Positions 15,717-23,635 of a stretch of DNA of 40,063 nucleotides are shown here, piece after piece (the stretch's first letter is position 1; every line of letters begins with the position of its first letter). A program made the position numbers and the translations under genes. The notes beneath the pieces are model-generated. The model searched no databases. It worked only from the letters and a program-made list of their open reading frames with translations, and was not told where the DNA came from. The DNA comes from JBCCJA01 sp039045975 (GTDB taxonomy: Bacteria; Planctomycetota; Planctomycetia; Planctomycetales; Planctomycetaceae). The stretch is from NCBI GenBank assembly GCA_039045975.1, contig JBCCJA010000033.1, positions 1-40,063 on the forward strand. The letters run 5' to 3'.

Positions 15717-17164
15717 ACGCACTCCCGATCCTAGACACCCCGCAGACGAGCACGGCCGCCCCGCACGAGAGCGGCCCGGCGGCCGCCAAGGGCACGTACG
15801 CCTTCGTGTCGCTCGGCTGCCCGAAGAACCTCGTCGACTCGGAGCGGATGCTCGGCAAGCTGGCGATCGACGGCTACCGCCTCGTCTCCGAGCCGGAGGG
15901 GGCCGACTTCGTCGTCGTGAACACCTGCGGCTTCATCGGGCCGAGCCGCGAGGAGTCGAAGTCGGTCGTCCGCGAGATGCTCGACCTGAAGGCGTCGGGC
16001 GGGACGGGCGGGGTCGTCGTCGCCGGCTGCCTGCCGGAGCGTGTCGGCGGGGAGTCGCTACATGACGAGCTGCCCGGCATCGACCACGTAATGGGCGTGT
16101 TCGCCCGCGACGAGATCGCCGCCGTCGCCGACGGGATCGTTTCGCGGAACGCCTCGAAGCAGTCGCACCTGGCCCGCGAGCAGCGGTCGCTGTTCAAGCC
16201 CGCCGCGATCCGGGCGATGGACGACACCGAGCGGCTCCGTATCACGCCGTCGCATTACGCCTATTTAAAAATCTCCGAGGGCTGCGACCGGACCTGCACG
16301 TTCTGCTCGATCCCGATGATGCGGGGCAAGCACGTCACGAAACCGATCGAGAAGATCGTCGCCGAGGCCCGCGAACTCGCCGCCGACGGCGTCAAAGAAT
16401 TAATTCTCGTCGCCCAAGACACGACCTATTACGGCCTCGACCTCTATGGCGAAGTGAGGCTCGTCGAACTCCTCCACGAATTGGAGCGGGTCGACGGGAT
16501 CGAGTGGGTGCGGCTGATGTACCTGTACCCGATCCACTTCACCGACCGTCTGATCGACACGATCGCGGCGTCCGAGAAGATCATCCCGTACCTCGACATG
16601 CCGCTGCAGCATATTAATTCGCGGGTGCTCAAGCGGATGAGCCGACGCGTCGACCGCGACGCGATCGTCATGCTGACCGATAAATTACGGTCGCAGATCC
16701 CGAACCTCGTCATGCGGACGACGTTCGTCGTCGGCTTCCCGGGCGAGACCGACGCGCAGTTCGACGAGCTCTGCGATTACGTCCGTCACGCCCGCTTCGA
16801 ACGGCTCGGCGTTTTCCCGTTCAGTCCCGAGCCGGGCACGCCGGCGATGAGGCTCGACGGCCACCTGCCACACGACGTCGCCGCCGCCCGCTGTGACGAA
16901 CTAATGGCGGTCCAGCAGCCGATGGCGTTCGAGTTCGCCGAATCACTCGTCGGCTACGAACTCGACGCCCTGATCGACGGCGAGGCCGGCGTCGCCGACG
17001 ACGGCACGCCGCTCTACACCGGCCGGCTCTATACCGACGCCCCGGAGATCGACGCGACCGTCACCGTCGCCGGCGCATGCGAGGTCGGCTCGTTCGCGCC
17101 GGTCGAACTCGTCGCCGCCGACGGATACGACTGGCACGGCGTCGTCGGCGGGGACGAGGAATGA
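15713..17164 (+). CDS. rimO: Ribosomal protein uS12 methylthiotransferase RimO
   Basis: This 483-residue radical-SAM enzyme adds a methylthio group to an aspartate of ribosomal protein uS12. The N-terminal UPF0004 domain shows YAFVSLGCPKNLVDSERML, VVNTCGF and VVAGCLPE, which give its three cluster cysteines. The radical-SAM motif is CDRTCTFC with Cys191, Cys195 and Cys198. DMPLQHINSRVLKRMSRR and RTTFVVGFPGETDAQFDEL follow, with a C-terminal TRAM region (YELDALIDGEAG). Together these separate RimO from MiaB. A 30-residue N-terminal tail precedes the domain. It overlaps the nucleotidyltransferase by 4 bases and the aldo/keto reductase by 4 bases, so translation is probably coupled. Confidence 0.95.
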   Translation: MNALPILDTPQTSTAAPHESGPAAAKGTYAFVSLGCPKNLVDSERMLGKLAIDGYRLVSEPEGADFVVVNTCGFIGPSREESKSVVREMLDLKASGGTGGVVVAGCLPERVGGESLHDELPGIDHVMGVFARDEIAAVADGIVSRNASKQSHLAREQRSLFKPAAIRAMDDTERLRITPSHYAYLKISEGCDRTCTFCSIPMMRGKHVTKPIEKIVAEARELAADGVKELILVAQDTTYYGLDLYGEVRLVELLHELERVDGIEWVRLMYLYPIHFTDRLIDTIAASEKIIPYLDMPLQHINSRVLKRMSRRVDRDAIVMLTDKLRSQIPNLVMRTTFVVGFPGETDAQFDELCDYVRHARFERLGVFPFSPEPGTPAMRLDGHLPHDVAAARCDELMAVQQPMAFEFAESLVGYELDALIDGEAGVADDGTPLYTGRLYTDAPEIDATVTVAGACEVGSFAPVELVAADGYDWHGVVGGDEE

Positions 17165-18120
17165 GTCTGGCGGAGATCCCGGCGGTCGGACTCGGCACAT
17201 GGAAGATCCCGAACGCGTCGACCGCGGACGTGGTTTTTAAGGCGGCGTCGCTCGGGTATCGCCACTTCGACTGCGCTTGCGACTACGGCAACGAGGCCGA
17301 GGTCGGCGACGGGCTCGCCCGCGTCTTTACGGAAACGGCCGTCGCCCGCGACGACATCTGGGTCACCTCGAAGCTGTGGAACACGTTCCACGAGCCTCAG
17401 CACGTGCGGCCCGCGATCGAGCGGACGCTCTCGGACTTAAAGTTAAAAAAGCTCGACCTGTACCACGTCCATTTCCCGATCGCCCTCAAGTACGTCGCGC
17501 CCGAGACCCGCTATCCGCCCGAGTGGAACCACGACCCCAACGCCCCCGAGCCGCGGATGGAGCCGATCGATGTGCCCTACATCGACACGTGGCGGGCGAT
17601 GGAGGAACTGATCAAGGCCGGGCTGACGGAGCGGATCGGCGTCTGCAACCTCGGCGTCTCACAGTTGCGCGACCTGCTGACGCAGTGCCGCGTCCGCCCG
17701 GCGAACCTGCAGATCGAACTCCACCCGCGGCTGCCGCAGGACAAGCTCTTAAGATTTTGCCGGGACGAGGGCATCGCGGTCACGGCGTTCAGCCCGCTCG
17801 GCGCGACGTCGTACGTCGGCCTCGGCATGGCGACCGCGGAGGAGTCCCTGCTGAGCGACCCGGCCGTCGGGGCTATCGCCGACAAACACGGCCGCACGCC
17901 GGCCCAGGTGCTGCTCGCGTGGGGCCTCGGCCGCGGGACGTCGGCCATCCCGATGTCGACCGACGCGACGCATCTCGCCGAAAACCTCGCCGCGGCCGAT
18001 TTAAATCTCGACGCTGAAGACGCCGCTGCTCTCGCGGGCCTCGCGTCGGACCGACGGTACAACGACCCGGGCGTCTTCTGCGAAGCGGCCTTCGGACGCT
18101 TTTATCCGATCTTTGATTGA
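17161..18120 (+). CDS. Aldo/keto reductase
   Basis: The 319-residue protein reduces carbonyls with NADPH, typically as a TIM barrel. The start ATG 17161 overlaps the rimO stop as ATGA, and IPAVGLGTWKI begins the family right after it. Catalytic residues are visible: D37 (FDCACDYGNE), Y42, K71 (VTSKLWNT) and H104 (DLYHVHFP). The NADP region includes GVCNLGVSQLRDLL and FSPLGATSYVG, and GRGTSAIPMSTDATHLAENL is near the end. It resembles the AKR1-like group. Substrate unknown. It is the last gene of a tightly packed four-gene run. Confidence 0.93.
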   Translation: MSLAEIPAVGLGTWKIPNASTADVVFKAASLGYRHFDCACDYGNEAEVGDGLARVFTETAVARDDIWVTSKLWNTFHEPQHVRPAIERTLSDLKLKKLDLYHVHFPIALKYVAPETRYPPEWNHDPNAPEPRMEPIDVPYIDTWRAMEELIKAGLTERIGVCNLGVSQLRDLLTQCRVRPANLQIELHPRLPQDKLLRFCRDEGIAVTAFSPLGATSYVGLGMATAEESLLSDPAVGAIADKHGRTPAQVLLAWGLGRGTSAIPMSTDATHLAENLAAADLNLDAEDAAALAGLASDRRYNDPGVFCEAAFGRFYPIFD

Positions 18121-18148
18121 ACTGGGCGTCCGTCGCTTTATCCGCGAG

Positions 18149-18910
18149 TCAATCGACTAACGGTTCCACAACGAAACTGCGGATCGCGATCGGGCCGTGG
18201 TCGCCTTGGATCGCGATCGGACCGGTCGACGCCTCGCCCCGCCGCGGCGCGGCCCGGGTCGGGCCGGTGACTTCGACATCGCGTTGCACGAGCCGGCCGT
18301 TGACGTGAACGGTCACGAACTTCGCGTTCTCGATTTTTGTGCCGGAGGCGTCGAACCGCGGGGCCCGGAAGCGGATCCGCATGGCCTGCCACACGCCGGG
18401 CGGCTCGGCGGCGTTCACGAGCGGCGCGACGCCCTCGTAACCCTGAGGTAAACCCGCCCGAATCGCGGCCTGTTTGTCACGCCAACGCTGATAGACGCCG
18501 CCCAAGTCGCCGTGGGTGACTTCGCTCTTACCGAAGCTGTCGAGGATCTGGACCTCGTACCGTCCCATCAGATAAACGCCGGCGTTTGAGCCCCGCGGGA
18601 TCATAAACTCCAACGAGACTTCGACGTCGTCGTAATCTGCGGTCGTGAATAAATACGGGACGCGCGATTTCTCAAGACTATTAACGAGGTACGGCCGGTC
18701 GCCGTTTCCGAGTGGGCCGGTAACGAGTCGTGTTTCGCCGTCGACCGCGGCAACGTCCCCGACGACGTGCCATCCGCTCACAGGACGAAACGAATCGAGG
18801 ACTCCGCCCGCGATCAATTCGGTCCCGTCCGACGCGACGGCCTGTGCGGAAGCCGTTATCGCGGCCATCAAAAGCAGACTCTTATTAATGACGTACATCG
18901 CTGATCTCAT
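18149..18910 (-). CDS. Secreted DUF1080 protein (3-keto-disaccharide hydrolase domain)
   Basis: This 253-residue protein has a signal peptide (NKSLLLMAAITASAQAVAS) and one DUF1080 beta-sandwich. Landmarks are GVLDSFRPVSGWHVVGDVAA, FTTADYDDVEVSLEFMIPRG, NAGVYLMGRYEVQILDSFGK and GPIAIQGDHGPIAIRSF. Members act on keto-sugars or glycosides outside the cytoplasm; some were renamed 3-keto-disaccharide hydrolases. The substrate here is unknown. Its ATG overlaps the pdxJ stop as ATGA, which suggests translational coupling. A second ATG four codons in is an equally possible start. Parts of the gene are less GC-rich than its neighbours. Confidence 0.9.
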   Translation of the reverse strand: MRSAMYVINKSLLLMAAITASAQAVASDGTELIAGGVLDSFRPVSGWHVVGDVAAVDGETRLVTGPLGNGDRPYLVNSLEKSRVPYLFTTADYDDVEVSLEFMIPRGSNAGVYLMGRYEVQILDSFGKSEVTHGDLGGVYQRWRDKQAAIRAGLPQGYEGVAPLVNAAEPPGVWQAMRIRFRAPRFDASGTKIENAKFVTVHVNGRLVQRDVEVTGPTRAAPRRGEASTGPIAIQGDHGPIAIRSFVVEPLVD

Positions 18911-19623
18911 GGCGTTATGAGGCTCTTCATCTCGCGAACCGCGGTCCCCATCCCGACGAGCACCGCGCGACTGACGATGCTGTGGCCGATATTGAGCTCG
19001 TGCATCTCCGGGATCGCGGCGACCGGTTTCACGTTGCGGTAAGTCAGTCCGTGGCCCGCATTTAACAGCAGCCCGGCCGAGCGGGCATGGGCGCCGGCTT
19101 TCGTGAGCGTGATTAATTCTTCCTGTCGGCCCGCCGAGGTCGGGGCGTCGGCGTAGGCGCCGGTGTGTAGTTCGACGGCGGCGACGCCGAGGGCGGACGA
19201 CGCGTCGATCTGCCGCTCGTCGGGGTCGATGAACAGGCTGACCTCGACGCCGGCCTCGTGCAGGCGGTCGACGCAGCGTTTCACGCGATCGGTCTGCCCG
19301 GCGACGTCGAGGCCGCCCTCGGTCGTGACCTCTTCCCGCTTCTCGGGGACAAGGCAGGCCTTCGGCGGGCGGACGGCGACGGCGACGTCTGTGATCGATT
19401 TTTCGACGCTCATCTCGAGGTTGAGCGGCACGCGGACCGTCTCGGCGAGCAGCCGCACGTCGCGGTCCTGGATGTGCCGGCGGTCTTCACGCAGGTGGAC
19501 GGTGATCCCGTCGGCCCCGGCCAGCTCACACAGGGCGGCGGCCCAGACCGGGTCGGGCTCGTCGGTGCGGCGGGCCTGACGGATCGTCGCGACGTGGTCG
19601 ATGTTGACGCCGAGGAGCGGCAT
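18907..19623 (-). CDS. pdxJ: Pyridoxine 5'-phosphate synthase
   Basis: The 238-residue TIM-barrel enzyme condenses 1-deoxyxylulose 5-phosphate with 3-amino-2-oxopropyl phosphate to form pyridoxine phosphate, in the DXP-dependent vitamin B6 route. Diagnostic stretches are LGVNIDHVATIRQARRTDEP, GITVHLREDRRHIQDRDV, CLVPEKREEVTTEGGLDV, VSLFIDPDERQIDAS, VELHTGAYA, NAGHGLTYRNVKPVA and NIGHSIVSRAVLVG. ATG 19623 is chosen because the family begins there; the frame stays open further upstream into the divergent Uma2 gene. Its stop overlaps the DUF1080 start by 4 bases. Confidence 0.97.
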   Translation of the reverse strand: MPLLGVNIDHVATIRQARRTDEPDPVWAAALCELAGADGITVHLREDRRHIQDRDVRLLAETVRVPLNLEMSVEKSITDVAVAVRPPKACLVPEKREEVTTEGGLDVAGQTDRVKRCVDRLHEAGVEVSLFIDPDERQIDASSALGVAAVELHTGAYADAPTSAGRQEELITLTKAGAHARSAGLLLNAGHGLTYRNVKPVAAIPEMHELNIGHSIVSRAVLVGMGTAVREMKSLITP

Positions 19624-19706
19624 GGCGGGGCGGTCGAGAAGCAGGTTCGGGGTCGTCGTCGTCCGAATGGTACACTTGTCGGGCCGTGTGACCGATCGGA
19701 GACGAC

Positions 19707-20378
19707 GTGGTGTCCGCACCGACGACTTTCACCCGACCCGCCGATCACGGGGGGGCCGCTCCCGCCGTCCCGCCGCCGTTGCGGAACGGCGACCGACTGA
19801 CCGCCGACGAATTCCACCGCCGCTACGAGGCGATGCCGGACCTGAAAAAAGCCGAGTTGATCGACGGGAGAGTCTACGTGGGTTCGCCGCTTCGCTATCG
19901 CTCACACGGTTATCCGCACGCGTTGATCATCACTTGGCTCGGCACGTATGCCGCCACGCGGCCCGGTATCGAGGTCGGCGACAACCCGACCGTCCGGCTC
20001 GACGCCGACAACACGCCGCAGCCCGACGCGGTGCTGCGGTTCGACGGCGAAAGCAGTCGGAGTAAAGTCGCGGCCGACGATTATCTGGACGGCCCCCCTG
20101 AACTCGTCGTCGAGATCGCCGCCAGCAGCGTCAGCTACGACTTGCACGAGAAGGCTGACGTTTACCGCCGACACGGCGTGCGCGAATACGTCGTCTGGCG
20201 GGTCGAGGACGAGGCGATCGACTGGCTCGCGAACCGCCAGGGACGGTTCGAACCACTTCAAGCCGCCGACGGCGTGATCGAGTCGGAAAGCTTCCCCGGC
20301 TTGCGACTCGACACGACGGCCGCGCTCCGTGGTGACATCGCGGGCGTTCTCGACGCGGTCGGCAAGCGGGCCGACTAA
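19707..20378 (+). CDS. Uma2 family (DUF820) restriction-endonuclease-fold protein
   Basis: This 223-residue protein has the Uma2 layout: LTADEFHRRYEAMPDLKKAE followed by LIDGRVYV, then PHALIITWLGTYAA, TVRLDADNTPQPDAVLRFDG, PPELVVEIAASSVSYDLHEK and ADVYRRHGVREYVVWRVED. The P-D...E-I/V-x pattern matches the PD-(D/E)xK fold (D near PQPDAVL, E in VVEIA). Nuclease activity is assigned by fold for this family; the biological role is unknown. A GTG at 19707, preceded by GGAGA, serves as the start. It diverges from pdxJ across 83 bases. A second member lies at 34184-34846. Confidence 0.9.
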   Translation: MVSAPTTFTRPADHGGAAPAVPPPLRNGDRLTADEFHRRYEAMPDLKKAELIDGRVYVGSPLRYRSHGYPHALIITWLGTYAATRPGIEVGDNPTVRLDADNTPQPDAVLRFDGESSRSKVAADDYLDGPPELVVEIAASSVSYDLHEKADVYRRHGVREYVVWRVEDEAIDWLANRQGRFEPLQAADGVIESESFPGLRLDTTAALRGDIAGVLDAVGKRAD

Positions 20379-20566
20379 AGACAGCTTCTAGTAGAGACGG
20401 GCCGCGGTGCTTCGGCCCCGACCCGGCAGTCGACCCTGTCGCCGCTCTCGGTGACCACGCATTGGAATGACGATCGAAACGGGTCGTCGTCTCGAATTCA
20501 CTGATCCTTCGGCGACGAGCCTGCGTTGCGGGTGGCGAACAAATCTCGTCACTCGAAAGGAACAAC

Positions 20567-20860
20567 GTGTTGATTTTGTCAGTCGCGGCATTGATCGCCG
20601 GTTCGGTCTTCGCGGCGATCGCGATCGCGATGCTGGAAGAACGCCGGATGCTGCGGCGTTACGAGCGGGCCTGGGACGCGGTCGCGGCCAAGGAAGCGGA
20701 GGTCGTGCGGGCGTCACCGGTCGTCGCGCCGGCGGCGGCGTCGCCGCGAGACGGGCGACGCGTCCGGCCTGACGGGCCTACGCGGGTGTCCGTGAAGAAA
20801 CGGTTCCGGACGATCGGCATCAATCGACAACCGCTCCGTGCGGCGGCTGCCGCGGGGTAA
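20567..20860 (+). CDS. Small single-pass membrane protein, function unknown
   Basis: A 97-residue frame starting at GTG 20567 has AAAGGA about 6 bases upstream. An N-terminal hydrophobic helix (LILSVAALIAGSVFAAIAIA) is followed by a charged segment (MLEERRMLRRYERAWDAVAA), an Ala/Pro-rich linker, and a basic tail (RVSVKKRFRTIGINRQPLRA). The layout suggests a membrane-anchored cytoplasmic tail. I do not recognise the family. The gene is not required by any neighbour. Confidence 0.5.
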   Translation: MLILSVAALIAGSVFAAIAIAMLEERRMLRRYERAWDAVAAKEAEVVRASPVVAPAAASPRDGRRVRPDGPTRVSVKKRFRTIGINRQPLRAAAAAG

Positions 20861-20928
20861 ACGCCGGCGGCGGCGGGCATCTCCCGTCGATGGCAGCCCC
20901 GGTTGAAACGGCCGGCGCCTCCCCGCAG

Positions 20929-20962
20929 ACTCGCGAAAAATCCTGAACTTTCGCGAGTTTTT
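20929..20962 (+). terminator. Intrinsic terminator-like hairpin directly before sat
   Basis: ACTCGCGAAA and TTTCGCGAGT form a 10-base perfect stem with a 10-base loop, followed by TTTTTA. It would end transcripts from the small membrane protein gene. The GTG start of sat lies only 3 bases after this run, which leaves no room for a normal leader if transcription starts after it. Confidence 0.75.
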
Positions 20963-20965
20963 ATC

Positions 20966-22225
20966 GTGTCGCTTCCCCTCCCCCCGCACGGCGGCCTGAC
21001 GGCACCCGTCGACCGCACCGTTCCCGCCGACCAGATCGACGCCTTCAAGGCCGAGGCCGCATCGCTACCCAAGGTGCCGGTATCGGCGGCCGACCTGTCG
21101 ACCGTTTACCGCATAGCCGACGGCACGCTCAGCCCGCTGACCGGGCCGATGACCGAAGCGGTCTTCAATCGCGTCCTCGACGAGCAGGTCATCGAGTCGA
21201 ACGGCGGCCTCTATGCGTGGACGATCCCGCTGTCACTGCCGGTGACGACGGAAGTCGGTTCCTCGCTGTCGGTCGGCCAGACGGTCGCGCTGACGAACCC
21301 GGCGGGGGAGGTCGTCGCGACGCTCGATGTCGCGTCGGTCTTCGCGTGGGACAAGCCGCGGTTCTTGAAGTCGGTCTACCGGACGGAACGGACCGATCAC
21401 CCTGGGGCCGACATGGCCCTCAAAAATGACGCGGAGATGACCCACCTGCTCGGCGGCGAGCTGCACGTCCTGCCGCAGCCGAAGAATCCGGCGTTCGGGC
21501 AGTACGTGCTGTCGCCGACGGAGACGCGGGCGTTGATCGCGGAGAAAGGCTGGGACGCCTGTGTCGCGTTCCAGACGCGGAATCCGCTCCACCGGGCCCA
21601 CGAGTACGCCCTCGTGTACGGGCTCGAAGAACTGCTCCGCGACGGCAAGAACGCCGGGGCGATCTTGAACCCGCTGGTCGGCGAGACGAAGTCGGACGAC
21701 GTCTCGGCCGAGATCCGTATGCAGACGTACGAGAAACTGATCGCCGACCGCTCCTTAGGTGAAGGCGACAGCGACACGGCCCTGTGGGAAAAGGTCGGTG
21801 GGGCCGTGCCCGACCGCGTCGTGCTGCTCGGCCTCGACATCAAGATGTTCTACGGCGGGCCGAGCGAGGCGGTGATGCACGCCATCTATCGCCAGAACTA
21901 CGGCTACAGCCACATCGTCATCGGCCGCAAACACGCCGACGCGCCGTATGCCGACGGCACCGCGATCTGGGGCGACTTCGACGCCCACGAGATCTTCGAC
22001 GACCTCAAGGGCAATCTTAAGATCAGCCCGCTCAAAGTCGGCTTCGCGGCTTATTATGAGTCGATCGACCGCGTCGACCTGATGGAAAAGCACCCCGACG
22101 AAAAGCCGGTCTTCATTTCCGGCAAGCAGGTCCGGGCGACGCTGAAGAGTGGCGAACAGGTCGACCCGCGGATCATGCGTCCGTCGACGAGCGAGATTCT
22201 CGCCGCGGCGATGAAGGAGGCTTAA
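20966..22225 (+). CDS. sat: Sulfate adenylyltransferase (ATP sulfurylase)
   Basis: The 419-residue enzyme makes adenosine 5'-phosphosulfate from ATP and sulfate in the cytoplasm. It belongs to the single-chain Sat type rather than CysN/CysD. The start is GTG 20966, right before the family N-terminus (PHGGLTAPVD). Q203-T-R-N-P-L-H-R-A-H-E is the HxxH active-site motif. The second motif reads G320-R-K-H-A where G-R-D-H-A is common. Other landmarks are RIADGTLSPLTGPM and FISGKQVRATLKSGE. No APS kinase or APS reductase gene lies nearby. An intrinsic-terminator-like hairpin touches the start. Confidence 0.95.
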   Translation: MSLPLPPHGGLTAPVDRTVPADQIDAFKAEAASLPKVPVSAADLSTVYRIADGTLSPLTGPMTEAVFNRVLDEQVIESNGGLYAWTIPLSLPVTTEVGSSLSVGQTVALTNPAGEVVATLDVASVFAWDKPRFLKSVYRTERTDHPGADMALKNDAEMTHLLGGELHVLPQPKNPAFGQYVLSPTETRALIAEKGWDACVAFQTRNPLHRAHEYALVYGLEELLRDGKNAGAILNPLVGETKSDDVSAEIRMQTYEKLIADRSLGEGDSDTALWEKVGGAVPDRVVLLGLDIKMFYGGPSEAVMHAIYRQNYGYSHIVIGRKHADAPYADGTAIWGDFDAHEIFDDLKGNLKISPLKVGFAAYYESIDRVDLMEKHPDEKPVFISGKQVRATLKSGEQVDPRIMRPSTSEILAAAMKEA

Positions 22226-22260
22226 GGCGGTTCATTATATCGAAGACCGGAGACCAACCG

Positions 22261-22935
22261 ATGGGCGGCTATTTTCTGTACTCGGTCGATCGGCCGGCCT
22301 TCACGAGGCTCGTCACGGAGCCGACGGAAGCGGACGGCGACGCCCTCGCGACGGCCTTACTGGAGGAACTCGCCGACTTAAAGTTGACCTATGGCAAATA
22401 TACGGAGGAATTGTGGCCGGGAGACAAGCCGGCCCTGTCCGCCCGCGTCCGCGAACACCTCGTCCGTCCAGACTGGTATGCCGGGCTCAAGGCGGGTGAC
22501 GCCCTGATCTGGGACAACGTCGTTGAAAGCTGGAACGACGAAGCCGGCCGCAAAATCGGGATCGGGTTCGACGTTCATCCTTACGAAATGGTGTCGTTCG
22601 ATATCGCCGAGGAGGCGGCTCAGGCGGGGGCCGGAATGCTAGCCGAGCCCGACTTCGGAGGGGGCGGGTATCGACTCGACCGGACGATGGCTGGCGCGGG
22701 CATCGGCGAGCGGATGTATTCGCTTTACGAGGGCGACGGGCTCGAGGAGTTGCTGCGTCAGCTCCGTGCGGTGAAGCCTCACTTCGAAGCGATGCCTCGC
22801 GACGAACCCGAGGACGAAGAGGACGACTACCTGGACGACGAGTCGCCGCGGGGTCAGTTCTTGTTCGGCTTGCTCGCGGCGGTCGAAGAATTCCACGACG
22901 CCGGCCGGGTCTTTTGGGTCCAGACCGACACCTGA
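22261..22935 (+). CDS. Hypothetical cytoplasmic protein, function unknown
   Basis: This 224-residue protein begins GGYFLYSVDRPAFTRLV. It has helical and acidic stretches (LWPGDKPALSARVREHLVRP, ALIWDNVVESWNDE), a middle with IGIGFDVHPYEMVSFDIAEE, and a late highly acidic run (PEDEEDDYLDD) followed by GQFLFGLLAAVEEFHDAGRV. There is no signal peptide or membrane helix. I do not recognise the family. It resembles the small single-domain DUF proteins of planctomycetes and actinobacteria that serve as immunity-like proteins, but nothing in the context supports that. It sits 35 bases after sat and 14 before the LOG gene. Confidence 0.75.
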   Translation: MGGYFLYSVDRPAFTRLVTEPTEADGDALATALLEELADLKLTYGKYTEELWPGDKPALSARVREHLVRPDWYAGLKAGDALIWDNVVESWNDEAGRKIGIGFDVHPYEMVSFDIAEEAAQAGAGMLAEPDFGGGGYRLDRTMAGAGIGERMYSLYEGDGLEELLRQLRAVKPHFEAMPRDEPEDEEDDYLDDESPRGQFLFGLLAAVEEFHDAGRVFWVQTDT

Positions 22936-22949
22936 CAGCCGAAAGACCA

Positions 22950-23537
22950 ATGATCCGCCGCCAGATCTGCGTCTTCTGCGGCTCCCGACCGGGCGACGAC
23001 CCGCGATTCGCCGCCGCGACCCGTGATTTCGGGCGGCGGCTGGCCGGGGGCGGTCGGCGGTTGGTCTACGGCGGCGGGTCGTTCGGGCTGATGGGGACGT
23101 TAGCCGACGCGGTGCTCGACGCCGGCGGCGAGGTGACCGGCGTCATCCCCCGGTTCCTCGCGACCGCCGAGGTCGCCCACCCGCGTGTGGCCGACATGCG
23201 GCTCGTCGGCGACATGCACGAACGCAAGGCGCTGATGGCCGAACTTTCGGACGCGTTCGTCGCGATGCCGGGCGGATTCGGGACTCTCGAAGAACTCTTC
23301 GAAGCGATCACCTGGGGGCAATTAAAAATCCACGCCAAGCCGGTCGGCATCTTGAACGTCGACGGCTACTTCGACGCGCTGCTGGCGTTCCTCGACCGCT
23401 GCTTCGACGACGGCTTTATCAAGCCGAAGTACCGATCTCTCTATGTCGTCGCCTCGACGCCGGGCGATTTGCTCGACGCGATCGACGCCGTGCCGTCCGA
23501 CACGGCCGACCCCGCACGCGGTATCGAAAAAATTTAG
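22950..23537 (+). CDS. LOG family (TIGR00730) nucleotide-processing protein
   Basis: The 195-residue protein carries the LOG signature P-G-G-F-G-T-L-E-E in AFVAMPGGFGTLEELFEAIT. It opens with ICVFCGSRPGDDPRFAAATR and has RLVYGGGSFGLMGTLADAV. Family members hydrolyse the ribosyl bond of cytokinin riboside 5'-monophosphates or other nucleoside monophosphates; the bacterial substrate is often uncertain. ATG 22950 is chosen because the family starts at the adjacent RRQICVFCGS; an earlier in-frame GTG lies inside the previous gene. Cytoplasmic, probably dimeric. Confidence 0.93.
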   Translation: MIRRQICVFCGSRPGDDPRFAAATRDFGRRLAGGGRRLVYGGGSFGLMGTLADAVLDAGGEVTGVIPRFLATAEVAHPRVADMRLVGDMHERKALMAELSDAFVAMPGGFGTLEELFEAITWGQLKIHAKPVGILNVDGYFDALLAFLDRCFDDGFIKPKYRSLYVVASTPGDLLDAIDAVPSDTADPARGIEKI

Positions 23538-23635
23538 GGCGGACTCCGCACTTCCGGGCCGCGACGGACCGTCAAACGGCTTCGCGAGATCAACACGCGG
23601 GCGAAAGACTCTCACGCTGCCGAAAGCAATCAGCC

